Counted from the first letter of the stretch, positions 25,282 through 35,018 are shown. The stretch is 64,000 nt of DNA from Streptomyces venezuelae (GCF_008642355.1 NZ_CP029193.1:4426001-4490000); one strand, 5' to 3'. Made by a program: numbers and translations. Notes: a model not told the origin generated them from the letters alone.

Positions 25282-28200
25282 TCATGAGTCCTTGATCTCC
25301 AGGGACACGACCCCCGCCGCACTGCCGATCAACACCTCGCCCGTACGAGGTTCGAAGGCCGCGCAGTGCAAGGAGGCATCCACCCTGACCTTGGCGATCT
25401 GGTGCTGCTCGCTGAGTGACCACAGGCGCACCGTTCCATCCGCCGCGGCCGACACCAGGCGGTCCCCGTCGTCGAGGAAGCCCAGCATGAGGATGCGACC
25501 GGTGTGCCCGGAGAGGTGGGAGGTGAACCTGTCCGCAGCCAGGTGCCGTACCGCGATATCACCGGTTCCCGCCCCGACCGCGACGCGATGTCCCGGTCCG
25601 TCGACCGTGACGGCGCGGGCCCACCCGCTGGGGCTGGAGAACCGGCCCTTGAACTCGCCGGTGAGGGCGTGCCACACGCGTACGGAGCCGTCGCCGCCAC
25701 AGGCGGCTAGAAGGTCTCCGCTGTCGTCGAAGGCGAGCGAGCGCAGTCGGCCAGCGTGAACATCCTGGCTCCACAGCAGGGCCCTGGTGGAGAAGTCCCA
25801 AACCCGGATGTGTCCGTCGCCCGTACTCGCGGCAAGGCGGGATGCCGAGCGAGCCATCGCCACGGCCCACGTACGCGGGGTGTCCTGGTTCAGGGTGAGG
25901 GACCACTCTGTGTCGAGCAGCGACCAGACCCTGACCGCCCCGTCGCCGCAGGCCGCCGCGACGTGCTCACCGCCGCCTGCCAGGGACCAAACACGCCCAT
26001 GGGCCGCCGCGAGCCTCCTGCTGACCGTCCCGGTCGAGGTGTCGATGACGCCGATGCCGCCGGCACCGTCGCCGACCACGGCGGTACGGCCGTCGGCGGC
26101 GAACTGCGTGGACCACACGGTGTTCGAGCCGCTGGCCAGCGTCCTGAGCCTGCTCCTGCCCACCGTCCAGATGCGAACAGCCCCGTCTTCGCATCCCGCT
26201 ATCACGGTGCCGTCGTCTGTTCTGGCGAGTGAACGCACCCAGTCGACTCCCGGTGGGGGCTGAGCCTCACCCGCCGGACCTTCCGCCGAGAAGGCTTGGA
26301 TCCTCGGCTCTTCGGTGGCAGCGACGATGACATCGTCGTGCGAGGACAGAGCAATGGCACGCACGCGCGCCTTGAGATCGGCGATCCGACGAACGAGAGC
26401 CAGTTGACCGTCCGCCGCGTCCCACACGGTGATGGAGCGGTCACCTGATCCGGAGGCCAACAGAGAGGAGCCGGGGGCGAAGGCCACGGAACGTACCCAG
26501 TCGCGGTGAGCAGCGCGTTCCTCCAGGAGACGACCTGTACGCAGGTCGAAGAGGCGGACGAACTCGTCCTCGCCGGCCACGGCCACAAGCGACTGGGAAT
26601 CTCCTCCGATCGCCACGGACCAGACGGGAGTGCCGACGGTACGCATCGATCGCACGAGCACGAGCCTGTCCACGTCCCACACGTGCACAGCTCCGTCCTC
26701 GGCCCCGGAGAGCAGGAACGGGCCGGAGGGGGAGAAGGCGAGGCTGCGGATGCGGCGATTGTGCCCGGGCAACACGCCGATGGGGTCTCCGGTGTCGGTG
26801 CGCCACAGTCGGATCGCTCCGTCGTCTCCCGCCGAAGCGAGGACCAGCCCGTCTGAGGAGAGCGCGGTGGCGAACACCCACCCGATGTGCGCCTGGTGGG
26901 CTCGGAGCAGCCGGCCGGTGTTGACGTTCCAGAGCCTGACCACTCCGTCCTCACCACCCGACGCGACCATGTCGCGAGCGGCGGAGACGCTGACAATCGC
27001 ACCAATGTGGCCGGGGGCCGCCGCTTCCGTGGTGTCGTCCTCGGGAGGCAGTAGCCACTTCGGGGCGAGCACGGCCTCCGCACCAGTGACGCGTTCGGGG
27101 GTTCGCGTGGCCTGGGGCTGGGGTGAGCGCCGCAGCACGATGGAAAGCGTCGAGGCGATGTCAGCCGGGCTTTCCAGTCCGTTCAGCAGGTACCCGGCGC
27201 CGGTCAGGGCGCGGGCGGTCAGCCACTCCTGACGCTGGGGGTGGCCGGCCTCGTGCCGCCCGGGCAGAGCGTCGAGGACGGCGGCGTCCGCGGTCAGGTG
27301 CTGGTGTCCGACGATCGCGACCTTGCGGATCACGTACGACGGGGACGCCAGGAGGCTGACGAGCTCGGCGTCGAGCTCGGCTTCACGCAGGTGGTAGGGA
27401 AGATGGCGCCACAGATAGCCCTCGGTCTCGTCCAGCGTCTCCCACGCGCCCTCGGTGCCGTGCCGGTATGACTCGATCAGGGACCGGTGAAGGGCCGCCC
27501 AACGATCGCCGATCAGGTGGCGCAGGTAGGACCGGAACACATCGTGCAGCACGATGGCGTCCCGGTCCGCGAGATAGGCGCTGATCAGGGACCGGTCGGA
27601 CAGCAGTCGGCAGAACTGCCTCACCACGTGAGGCGCCCATCCGTGCGCTGTTCGCCACCAGTGGGTGAGCACCGACACGGGGATCGGCAGCGACGGCGGG
27701 AAGACCGCGAGCGAGAGGTACCGGTCCCGCAGGTCCGAGTGCCCCGCGATCGAGACGCTCTCCTCAAGGCTGCGGAGACTGGACGCGAGTGCCTGCCCGA
27801 TAGCGTTCTTCCGCTGGTCCGAGTCCCAGACGTCGAATGCCTGGGGGCCGTACGCACGGATCGCCGCGCTCGTCTCGGCGACCACACGACCGGCCGGGGC
27901 ACCAGAGACGACCTCCTGTGCGACGTTCGCCCCGACGATCGACGCCAGCAGGGGCCATCCTCCACACGCGCCGGCGAGGCGCGCGGCTTCGGCCTCGTCC
28001 AGGTTGCCGACATTGCGGACGAGCAGCTCTCTGATCTCGCCCGACGCCATGGGACCCAGCCGTACGACCCTGGCGGCGCTGGGGCACACGCGCACGTTCC
28101 TGGTGGTGACAAGCCGTACGCAGTCCTCCCCACCTAGCAGGAAAGGGCTGAGGTCGGCCGCGGACCAGACGTTGTCGATGACGAGGAGCGCACGCCGTCC

Positions 28201-28809
28201 TTGGAGCAGACGAGCCAGGTGGAAGCCGGCCTGCTCCGGATCCGCGAAAGAAGGGCGGCTGCCGTCCAGATGAACGCACAGGTCGGAGATCAGCTCGACA
28301 ACCCTCGCCGCCGTGCACTCCTCGCCGGTCTCCACCCACAGGAACTCCGAGAAGGAGTTCCGTACACGAGGGTCTTGGCACACCTGCGTCGCGAGCGTCG
28401 TCTTCCCGAACCCGCCGGGACCGCAAAGGGCGACTGTGGAGGCGCTGTCGTCCGTCGACGCCTCCCGCAGGACGGAGACGAGCCCCTCGAAATCATCTGA
28501 CCTGTGCACCAAGCCGGGCTCCGGGACGGGTATCGGGAGGTATCTGTCCGGTGCGGGCGCGGCTGAGGACATCGGAGCACCAACCGTGTCCCAGAAGCGC
28601 TGCCGCACCTCCGCGTCGCTCCGCTCCAGCGCCGTATCCAATAACGCCTGGGAATCCGGGGTGAGAACGATCTCCTCGCCTCGGGCCTCCCAATTGGACA
28701 CCGTCCGGTCGCTGACGCCGAGGTAGGCGGCGAAGCGACGCACGCTCCGACGCGTCGCGAGCCGCAGAGCGCGCGCCTCCCTTCCGGTCCAGCGCTGCAC
28801 TGTGGCCAC
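25282..28809 (-). CDS. STAND protein: HTH, NB-ARC NTPase and 14 WD40 repeats
   Basis: About 1175 residues. Order: an XRE-like HTH (RRFAAYLGVSDRTVSNWEARG, about residues 22-45), an NB-ARC domain with P-loop GPGGFGKTTLA (about 125-140), Walker B ALLVIDNVW, RLVTTRNVRV and GGWPLLA, a helical region, then 14 WD40 units from about residue 600 to the C terminus, enough for two seven-bladed propellers. Such proteins are ATP-switched signalling hubs: regulators (AfsR/GutR type) or abortive-infection sensors. No separate effector domain is fused, so the HTH or the cotranscribed ARMT1-like phosphatase could be the output. GTG 28809 has GGAGGAG just upstream; TTG 28833 is an alternative. Confidence 0.88.
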   Translation of the reverse strand: MATVQRWTGREARALRLATRRSVRRFAAYLGVSDRTVSNWEARGEEIVLTPDSQALLDTALERSDAEVRQRFWDTVGAPMSSAAPAPDRYLPIPVPEPGLVHRSDDFEGLVSVLREASTDDSASTVALCGPGGFGKTTLATQVCQDPRVRNSFSEFLWVETGEECTAARVVELISDLCVHLDGSRPSFADPEQAGFHLARLLQGRRALLVIDNVWSAADLSPFLLGGEDCVRLVTTRNVRVCPSAARVVRLGPMASGEIRELLVRNVGNLDEAEAARLAGACGGWPLLASIVGANVAQEVVSGAPAGRVVAETSAAIRAYGPQAFDVWDSDQRKNAIGQALASSLRSLEESVSIAGHSDLRDRYLSLAVFPPSLPIPVSVLTHWWRTAHGWAPHVVRQFCRLLSDRSLISAYLADRDAIVLHDVFRSYLRHLIGDRWAALHRSLIESYRHGTEGAWETLDETEGYLWRHLPYHLREAELDAELVSLLASPSYVIRKVAIVGHQHLTADAAVLDALPGRHEAGHPQRQEWLTARALTGAGYLLNGLESPADIASTLSIVLRRSPQPQATRTPERVTGAEAVLAPKWLLPPEDDTTEAAAPGHIGAIVSVSAARDMVASGGEDGVVRLWNVNTGRLLRAHQAHIGWVFATALSSDGLVLASAGDDGAIRLWRTDTGDPIGVLPGHNRRIRSLAFSPSGPFLLSGAEDGAVHVWDVDRLVLVRSMRTVGTPVWSVAIGGDSQSLVAVAGEDEFVRLFDLRTGRLLEERAAHRDWVRSVAFAPGSSLLASGSGDRSITVWDAADGQLALVRRIADLKARVRAIALSSHDDVIVAATEEPRIQAFSAEGPAGEAQPPPGVDWVRSLARTDDGTVIAGCEDGAVRIWTVGRSRLRTLASGSNTVWSTQFAADGRTAVVGDGAGGIGVIDTSTGTVSRRLAAAHGRVWSLAGGGEHVAAACGDGAVRVWSLLDTEWSLTLNQDTPRTWAVAMARSASRLAASTGDGHIRVWDFSTRALLWSQDVHAGRLRSLAFDDSGDLLAACGGDGSVRVWHALTGEFKGRFSSPSGWARAVTVDGPGHRVAVGAGTGDIAVRHLAADRFTSHLSGHTGRILMLGFLDDGDRLVSAAADGTVRLWSLSEQHQIAKVRVDASLHCAAFEPRTGEVLIGSAAGVVSLEIKDS

Positions 28810-29079
28810 CGAAGCTCCTCCGACCGACACCAACGACGGTAACAGCGTAGGGCGGTCTGACCAGGGGCGTAGGGCCTTCGCTGCGACAGGAGTTCAGCAC
28901 CGGTTCGACACCCGGGCCGTCCCGGCCGACGTAACCGGCGGTCCCACGATCGCCCACGCGAGCGACGGCGTTGCCACGCGAGTGCGGCACGACGGCAGCC
29001 CGCTGTCCCGCACCGCTCGGCAGTCTGCTCACCACGGAGCGCTGCCGCTCCGCGTGGACGACGAAGGGGTGGGTCTCAG
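28810..29079. promoter_or_regulatory. Divergent promoter region between the STAND gene and the methyltransferase operon
   Basis: 270 bases upstream of both a leftward and a rightward operon. No -10/-35 match or strong repeat is recognised by eye. Confidence 0.4.
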
Positions 29080-29754
29080 GTGATCGAAGCAAAGCAGCAT
29101 GGCGGTGCGGGCGGATGGTCCGAGAGGCAGATCGCCTACTACCGAGCGCGAGCCGACGAGTACGACGACTCCTACAGCGACCGCATGCACATGCCCCAGC
29201 TCGCGAACGTCCTCGACGACCTGCCGATCCGCGGCGACGTCCTGGAGCTGGCGTGCGGTACCGGCCAGTGGACCCGACTGATCTCCGACCGCGTACGCAG
29301 CCTGACCGCCCTGGACGCCGCGCCGGAGATGCTGTCCGCGGCCCGTGAGCGGATGCACGGGGCCGCGACTCGCTTCATCGAGGCGGACGTCTTCAGCTGG
29401 GAGCCGGATCGCCAGTACGACACCATCTTCTTCGCCTTCTGGCTGAGCCACGTGCCGCCCGTGGAGATGGAAGCCTTCTGGGACCTCCTGAGGTGGACGC
29501 TGGCGCCGGGCGGCCACGTGGTGTTCCTCGACGACGCACCTGCCAAGGCGGGGATCGAGGAGGCCGTCGCCGAGGCCCAGGTGCCCACTGTGCGCCGCAG
29601 GCTCGCCGACGGATCCCACCACCAGGCCGTGAAGGTGCTGCGTGACGCCGCCGACCTCACCTCGCAGCTGTGCGACCTGGAGTGGGAAGCCCAGATCGAG
29701 CCGGTCGACCAGTACCACATCGCTGGTGTCGCGCGCCCCTGGACGAGCGCATGA
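29080..29754 (+). CDS. Class I SAM-dependent methyltransferase
   Basis: 224 residues. Motif I is LELACGTGQWT (about residues 54-64); the acidic residue of motif II is in LTALDAAPEML; post-motif residues are in FIEADVFSW and FFAFWLSHVPP. It resembles small-molecule methyltransferases of the UbiE/Methyltransf_25 type. A GTG start at 29080 is used. The stop overlaps the next start (ATGA), so it is the first gene of a coupled operon with the dimethylformamidase-like gene. Substrate unknown. Confidence 0.85.
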   Translation: MIEAKQHGGAGGWSERQIAYYRARADEYDDSYSDRMHMPQLANVLDDLPIRGDVLELACGTGQWTRLISDRVRSLTALDAAPEMLSAARERMHGAATRFIEADVFSWEPDRQYDTIFFAFWLSHVPPVEMEAFWDLLRWTLAPGGHVVFLDDAPAKAGIEEAVAEAQVPTVRRRLADGSHHQAVKVLRDAADLTSQLCDLEWEAQIEPVDQYHIAGVARPWTSA

Positions 29755-31067
29755 CGAGCATCAGCGGCTACCCCGCCCGGCCGAGCGTCCGCGCCGGCGA
29801 AGTGCTCCGGCTGCACATCGCCGCATCGACCTCGCACTTCCACGTCGACTTCTACCGCTGGGGCGCGACGCCCCACCACGCCGGCCATGTCGAGTGGCCC
29901 GGCGGCACCGCAGAGTCCGGCACGTTCGACGCGGACTGGCGGTGGCCCGCCTACGAGTTCCTCGTGCCCCCCGAGTGGAGGTCCGGGGTCTACATCGCGA
30001 CGCTAAGCACGGAGCCGACATCGGACATGCCGCCGATGGACTCCCGTGAGGCGCGGATCCTCTTCGTGGTCACACCCTCCGCGCCGTCTGGCCGCAAGGT
30101 CCTCTTCAAGATCCCGACCTTCACCTACCACGCCTACAACACGGCAGGGGGAGGCAGCCTCTACAGCGCCGCCCAGGTCACGATGCTCCGCCCCGGAGGC
30201 GGCGTCGGCGGCCCCGTCAAGGGCCTGCCCGACCCGTACGACACCGCCTCCCCGCGGCAGACCTTCGCTCACTGGGACGCCCCCTTCATCGCGTGGATGG
30301 AGGAGAACCGGATCGAGAGCGACTTCTGCACCGACCTGGACCTTCACGAAGGCCAACACCTCCATGACGGATACCGCCTCCTGGTCGCCGCCGGCCACGA
30401 CGAGTACTGGAGCGCCGAGATCCGCCGAAACGTCACCGCGTTCCGGGACAGCGGAGGAAACATCGCCAACTTCGGTGCCAACACCTGCTGGTGGCGAGTA
30501 CACGTGGCGCCGGACGGAGCCGGGCTGCGCTGCCACAAGTTCCCGCCCGGAGCCTCGGCCGGGAAGGACCCGGACAGCTCGTACGGCTGCCCGGATCACT
30601 GGTGGGAGTCGGAGCCCGAGAACTCCCTTCTCGGGGTGAGCTACCGAAACGGTGGTGGCCACTGGGACGGCCCGCGCACTCCCCTCGGGTTCACCGTCAC
30701 GGATGCGAACCACTGGCTCTTCTCCGGCACGGGCCTGCGGACGGGCGACGTCGTCGGCCGCGACGGCGCGCTGGTCGGCTACGAATGCGACGGGGCGGCG
30801 TACGAGCTCGACACGTCCGGCCGACCGCGCCCGACAGGCCGAGACGGGACTCCCAAGGACTTCGAGATTCTCGGCATCGCGCCGCTGCCCGGCGATTGGA
30901 ACTTCGCGGCTCGGGAGGCGATTGACAGCCCTCGGGCGGCGACCCTCGGCCTCTACACGGCGAACGGCACAGTCTTCACCGCCGCCACGACCGACTGGGC
31001 CCGCCTTCTGGCCACCGACACACAGGTCTCGGCCATCACCCGCAACATCTTCACCCGTCTCTCCTGA
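29751..31067 (+). CDS. N,N-dimethylformamidase beta-subunit-like protein
   Basis: About 438 residues, related to the large-subunit C-terminal domain of N,N-dimethylformamidase (DMFA2_C). Visible features are KIPTFTYHAYNTAGGGSLY, DLDLHEGQHLHDGYRLLVAAGHDEYWS, and GGNIANFGANTCWW, which carry the residues of the glutamine-amidotransferase-like fold and iron-site region in the family. The ATG at 29751 overlaps the previous stop by 4 bases; the upstream in-frame sequence belongs to the methyltransferase gene. No small alpha subunit gene is nearby. Amidase or transferase activity is possible; the substrate in this cassette is unknown. Confidence 0.78.
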   Translation: MTSISGYPARPSVRAGEVLRLHIAASTSHFHVDFYRWGATPHHAGHVEWPGGTAESGTFDADWRWPAYEFLVPPEWRSGVYIATLSTEPTSDMPPMDSREARILFVVTPSAPSGRKVLFKIPTFTYHAYNTAGGGSLYSAAQVTMLRPGGGVGGPVKGLPDPYDTASPRQTFAHWDAPFIAWMEENRIESDFCTDLDLHEGQHLHDGYRLLVAAGHDEYWSAEIRRNVTAFRDSGGNIANFGANTCWWRVHVAPDGAGLRCHKFPPGASAGKDPDSSYGCPDHWWESEPENSLLGVSYRNGGGHWDGPRTPLGFTVTDANHWLFSGTGLRTGDVVGRDGALVGYECDGAAYELDTSGRPRPTGRDGTPKDFEILGIAPLPGDWNFAAREAIDSPRAATLGLYTANGTVFTAATTDWARLLATDTQVSAITRNIFTRLS

Positions 31068-31081
31068 CCGAAGGGATCGTC

Positions 31082-32224
31082 GTGTCTGGAAACGTACGGC
31101 CGCTCAATGTGATCATCGGCGTCAACGGCATCGGCATGGGCCACTCGGTCAGACAGAGCGTGATCGCCCAGTACCTCCGCGACCGCGGGCACGAGGTGCG
31201 CATCGTCACCAACGGCGGCGCCCGCGTGGAGTACTTCCGGGACCTCGGCTTCCCCGCTTGGGACGCGTGGATGCCGACGCTCCTCGCCCGCGCGGACCGC
31301 ATATCCGCGAGTGACGCCGTACGCGCGAACATCTGGCAGGCCCCCGCCGGCCTTGCCAAGCACATGCGCCTGCGCCGGATCGTTCGCGAGACCGGCGTCC
31401 CCGACGTGTTCATCACCGACTACGAGCCCAACACTCCCCGCCTCGCGTACCACTTCAACAGACCCCTGATCTCCGTCGATCAGCAGAGCAAGTACCGGCA
31501 CCTCGACCTACCGGCCGTTGGCCGTTACGCCCGGACCGCCGACGAGCAGCGTCTCCGCTACTTCGCGCCCCGCGTCGACCGGTCCTTCATCTGCTCGTAC
31601 GTCCCACTGGAGGCGGACGACCGAAGGCTGGAGTTCATCGCCCCGGTCATCCCCGACTCAGTGCGTTCCATGCCGGTCACGATCGAGCCCCTCGCCACGG
31701 CCTACTTCTCTCGCTACTTCGACCACGGGCCGGAAGAGTCCGTCCGAACGCTGACCAGGGTCTTCCGCCAGTACGTCCCGGACCGCGGTCTGCGGATCTA
31801 CGTGCAGCCGACCGAAATCGGAAACCTGCGTCAGTACGCCGATGGCAAGATCGAGATCCGCACGTTCGACCGCGAGGCGTTCATCAGGGACATGGCGCGG
31901 TCCGAGGCTGTCTTCTCCAACGCCGGCTTCAACCTCATCAGCGAAGCCTTCGTCCTCGGCAAACCGGTCCATCTGATCCCGCTGCCCACGTACGACCAGC
32001 ACTGGTGCGCCAAGGTCGTCCACGAGGCGGAACTGGGCACATCGGCGCCCCGCATCGACGGCGGAGCGGTGCTCGACTTCCTCAACCGAAGCCGGGAACT
32101 CCGCGCGAACGTCGCACGCCACCGGGACGAGCACCTCGCGGTCGACCCTCGGGAGCGGATCGCCTCCTACCTGGAGAGTCTGCCCACAGCCGCTTCGGCG
32201 ATCCTCGCGCCGTCCAGGCGGTAG
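31082..32224 (+). CDS. Glycosyltransferase, GT-B fold (UDP-glycosyltransferase/MurG-like)
   Basis: 380 residues. The N-terminal half begins NVIIGVNGIGMGHSVRQSVIAQYLRDRGHEV, the glycine-rich loop and helix typical of GT-B enzymes that act on lipid or small acceptors. The C-terminal half has the donor-binding region SNAGFNLISEAFVLGKPVHLIPLPTYDQHWCAK, with the E after the SNAG-type motif. It is 14 bases after the DMFase-like gene and 4 bases before the next gene, in one operon. With a UDP-glucose dehydrogenase and an epimerase downstream, a uronic-acid or related UDP-sugar donor is plausible. Confidence 0.85.
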   Translation: MSGNVRPLNVIIGVNGIGMGHSVRQSVIAQYLRDRGHEVRIVTNGGARVEYFRDLGFPAWDAWMPTLLARADRISASDAVRANIWQAPAGLAKHMRLRRIVRETGVPDVFITDYEPNTPRLAYHFNRPLISVDQQSKYRHLDLPAVGRYARTADEQRLRYFAPRVDRSFICSYVPLEADDRRLEFIAPVIPDSVRSMPVTIEPLATAYFSRYFDHGPEESVRTLTRVFRQYVPDRGLRIYVQPTEIGNLRQYADGKIEIRTFDREAFIRDMARSEAVFSNAGFNLISEAFVLGKPVHLIPLPTYDQHWCAKVVHEAELGTSAPRIDGGAVLDFLNRSRELRANVARHRDEHLAVDPRERIASYLESLPTAASAILAPSRR

Positions 32225-32228
32225 GCCC

Positions 32229-33821
32229 ATGGGGACGCCACTGCTCGCCACGTACCTGCACACCGCCGTGACCGTCTCCGCCGTCGCGGCCTGCTACCGC
32301 TTCGCGATCTCGCCCACCGTGCGGGCCATAGCGCGCCGCCCAAGCCGGTTGATCCTCATCGCGAGCATCACACCCGCCGTACCGCTCGCCTTCCAGTCCT
32401 CACCCGATCCCGGGCCGTTCCGGTGGTTCGCCATGGTCGTGATCGCGCTGCTCACGTGGCAAGGCGCGACGAGCGACTACGACGTGACGGAGCCGATCGG
32501 ACCGCAACGCCTGGACAAGCGGCTCCTTCTCGTGCTGGGTGCCGCCTCGTGCTTCTGGCCCCCGGCTCTCCTCGCCTGGATGGGCGTGTACTGCGGCAAG
32601 CTCCGAGGCTGGAAGCACCACGCGATGATGCCGTTGCGGCTGCTCAAGGCATACCTCGCCTGGTTTCTCGTGGCGACGTTCTTCGAGACCCCGGGCTCCC
32701 CGGCGGCACTCCTGCTCGTCCTTGGCTGCGTCTCACTCTCCCACTACGTGAAGCCGGCCTGGAGCAAGGCCCGACTCGGGCCGCGACCCTGGTCATGGGC
32801 CTGGCACAACCGCACCCACTACCTCATCACTTCGGCGTACTCCTGGGGCTGGGCACGCTTCCTGCGCCCCGAGACCGTGTCCCGCGTATTGCGCCGCGCA
32901 CGCGGCCTCGATCGGCCGGTCAACGTCCTCGCGATGGTGATCGAGGCAGCGGGGCTGATCGCGTTCCTCGATCGCCGTCTCCTGCTCGCGGTCCTCGCAG
33001 CGACGGCCGTCTTCAATGTCGCCGTCGCTCTAGCCTCCGGCATCCTCTTCTGGGAGAACATCGGCACCAACATCGCTCTCGCGATCACCGTCGGGTTACT
33101 CCCCGCTGCGGAGTACGACGCGGCCTTCGGTTGGCCAGCCGCGCTGCTGGCACTCGCGGTGCTCGTGCTCAGCGCCGCCGACCTGCTGTGGCAGCCCTGG
33201 CACCTGGGGTGGTGGGACTCTCCTTTCACGGCCCGTGTCCACTGGCAGGTGGAGACCGCGTCCGGCGAACAGCAGGGCCTCTACAACGGCTTCATGTGCC
33301 CGTACGAGCGGGAGTTCGGCCGCGTTCTGGGCTACTTCCTGACGAGCGAACCGGTCCTCCACGACCACCTCGGCATCGTCTGGGACCGGCGGCTCCGCGA
33401 CCTCATCGTCCACGCGGACGGGGACCAAGAGACGCTGCGCCACCTCAAGAAGACCTACGGCCGCGTGCATAAGGACGAGCAGCAAGCGAACGAGCACGTC
33501 GACTTCCTGACCACGATGTTCAGCCGCCTCAACAACGGTTTCCCGAAAGGCCCGTTGCCCCGACCGCTGCGCTGGCTCAAAGCGCCCGGCGGCCAGCTCT
33601 ACCGGTGGGGCTACCTGCCGCCCTACCGCGGCGACGAAGTCGTCCGCCGCATCACCATCCGGTACGAGGAGCGCTGCTACCGCCCCGCGACCGGCGACTT
33701 CGTCCTGCTCGCCGACGACGTCCTGCACGAGATCGACCTCGTACCCCCGAAACCCGACCACGGGAGCACCTCATGCGCAAAATCTTCATCGACTGCGGCG
33801 CCAACCTCGGAGTCGTGCTGA
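32229..33821 (+). CDS. Polytopic membrane protein with C-terminal cytoplasmic domain; contains a TTA codon
   Basis: 530 residues. About ten hydrophobic segments cover residues 1-335, then a soluble region of about 190 residues (RVHWQVETASGEQQGLYNGFMCPYE is its start in the sequence) follows. I do not recognise the family; a vitamin-K-carboxylase/HTTM-like or lipid-modifying membrane enzyme is possible. The codon at 33096-33098 is TTA (in GLLPAAEYD), which in Streptomyces needs the bldA tRNA, so expression may be tied to development. The 3' end overlaps the FkbM gene by 49 bases. Confidence 0.75.
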   Translation: MGTPLLATYLHTAVTVSAVAACYRFAISPTVRAIARRPSRLILIASITPAVPLAFQSSPDPGPFRWFAMVVIALLTWQGATSDYDVTEPIGPQRLDKRLLLVLGAASCFWPPALLAWMGVYCGKLRGWKHHAMMPLRLLKAYLAWFLVATFFETPGSPAALLLVLGCVSLSHYVKPAWSKARLGPRPWSWAWHNRTHYLITSAYSWGWARFLRPETVSRVLRRARGLDRPVNVLAMVIEAAGLIAFLDRRLLLAVLAATAVFNVAVALASGILFWENIGTNIALAITVGLLPAAEYDAAFGWPAALLALAVLVLSAADLLWQPWHLGWWDSPFTARVHWQVETASGEQQGLYNGFMCPYEREFGRVLGYFLTSEPVLHDHLGIVWDRRLRDLIVHADGDQETLRHLKKTYGRVHKDEQQANEHVDFLTTMFSRLNNGFPKGPLPRPLRWLKAPGGQLYRWGYLPPYRGDEVVRRITIRYEERCYRPATGDFVLLADDVLHEIDLVPPKPDHGSTSCAKSSSTAAPTSESC

Positions 33822-34327
33822 ACCGCTTCATGCACGAGCTTCCGGATCACGACTTCTACGCCTTCGAGCCGAACGCGGAGCTGGTCCCTTCCATCCGCCG
33901 GCACGTCGAGCAGGCCCAGGGCTCCGCCCGTATCGAGATCTCCCAGAGCGCGGTGTGGACCCATGACGGGACGATCGACCTCTTCCTCGGCCACCACGAG
34001 AGTTCCACCGTCATGCCGGGCAAGCGGGTGCCGCCAGTGTACGACCAGCAGATCGACTACACCTCGCCGATCTCGGTACCGGCCATCGACTTCAGCGCCT
34101 GGCTGCGGCGGACGGTCAGTCCCGGTGATCACGTCGTCGTGAAGATGGACATCGAAGGTGCCGAGTACCCCGTCCTCACCAAGCTGCTGGACGACGGGAC
34201 GATCAACCTCATTTCCGTCCTCTACATCGAGTGGCACTACGACCGCTTTCCCACCATGAGCCGTGCCGAGCACGACCACGTCGCCGCGGCGGTCTCCGCT
34301 TGTGTCGACGTCCGCGACTGGGACTGA
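33773..34327 (+). CDS. FkbM-family methyltransferase
   Basis: 184 residues. It starts MRKIFIDCGANLGVVLNRF (SAM motif I variant DCGAN), has FEPNAELV as motif II and VKMDIEGAEYPVLTKLL, the FkbM hallmark containing the D-E-G-A-E pattern. These enzymes usually O-methylate sugars or polyketides. The ATG with GGGAGC upstream overlaps the end of the membrane-protein gene, so it is translationally coupled. In this operon it may methylate a glycosyl unit. Confidence 0.87.
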   Translation: MRKIFIDCGANLGVVLNRFMHELPDHDFYAFEPNAELVPSIRRHVEQAQGSARIEISQSAVWTHDGTIDLFLGHHESSTVMPGKRVPPVYDQQIDYTSPISVPAIDFSAWLRRTVSPGDHVVVKMDIEGAEYPVLTKLLDDGTINLISVLYIEWHYDRFPTMSRAEHDHVAAAVSACVDVRDWD

Positions 34328-34347
34328 TACGAGGAAGGGGCCACGCC

Positions 34348-34986
34348 ATGCGCACCAAGCACATCTACCTGATCAAGCACGGCGAGACTGAAGAGAACCT
34401 GCAGGGCATCCACCAGGGCCAGGCCGTCGGAGGCAGGCTGAGCGAACGCGGCAGGAACGACATCCGCGCGGTCGGTAACGGGCTCGCCGCAACCGGTATC
34501 ACCGTGGACCAGATGCTCGTCAGCCCGATGTCCCGCTGCCGCGAATCGGCGGCGCTGCTGACCGCGGTGCTAAGGCCGACCGACGTACGCGTGGACGAGC
34601 GCCTCGCCGCCAAGAACAGCGGCCACCTCGGTGGCCGGCCCAGGGAGCTCGCCGCCTCTGAGGCAGCACGCCATGGCGTGCCCATCCACCAGCTCCGCAC
34701 GCCGGGCGGCGAGTCATCGGAGGACGTACAGGCCCGCTATGTGGACCTGTGGAACCAGGTCCACACCGGGCCGCATCGGACGACCGTCCTCGTCGGGCAC
34801 GGCGGGGGCATCGCCTGCCTGCTGCTGTGGCTGACGGGGAACGGCTTCGATCGCTACCTCCAGCACGTCCCTGGGTCAGCCGGCGTCACGTGGGTCGAGG
34901 CAGACGACACGGCTTCCCACATCCGGCTGATGAACGTGCCGGCCGCGAGCCTGCCCAGCCTTCTCGACCCCCGTACCGCCCGATGA
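34348..34986 (+). CDS. Histidine phosphatase superfamily protein (KHG variant)
   Basis: 212 residues, phosphoglycerate-mutase-like fold. The catalytic His11 lies in LIKHGETEEN, where the usual RHG is KHG; the second conserved His is in VLVGHGGGI, and SPMSRCRESA holds the phosphate-pocket Arg. The substitution of Arg10 by Lys may reduce or alter activity. GAGGAAGGGG precedes the ATG at 34348. It follows the FkbM gene by 20 bases and probably closes the operon. Substrates could be sugar phosphates or nucleotides. Confidence 0.82.
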   Translation: MRTKHIYLIKHGETEENLQGIHQGQAVGGRLSERGRNDIRAVGNGLAATGITVDQMLVSPMSRCRESAALLTAVLRPTDVRVDERLAAKNSGHLGGRPRELAASEAARHGVPIHQLRTPGGESSEDVQARYVDLWNQVHTGPHRTTVLVGHGGGIACLLLWLTGNGFDRYLQHVPGSAGVTWVEADDTASHIRLMNVPAASLPSLLDPRTAR

Positions 34987-35018
34987 GAGCACGGACGGTA
35001 CGGGCTCGGGAGACACGG

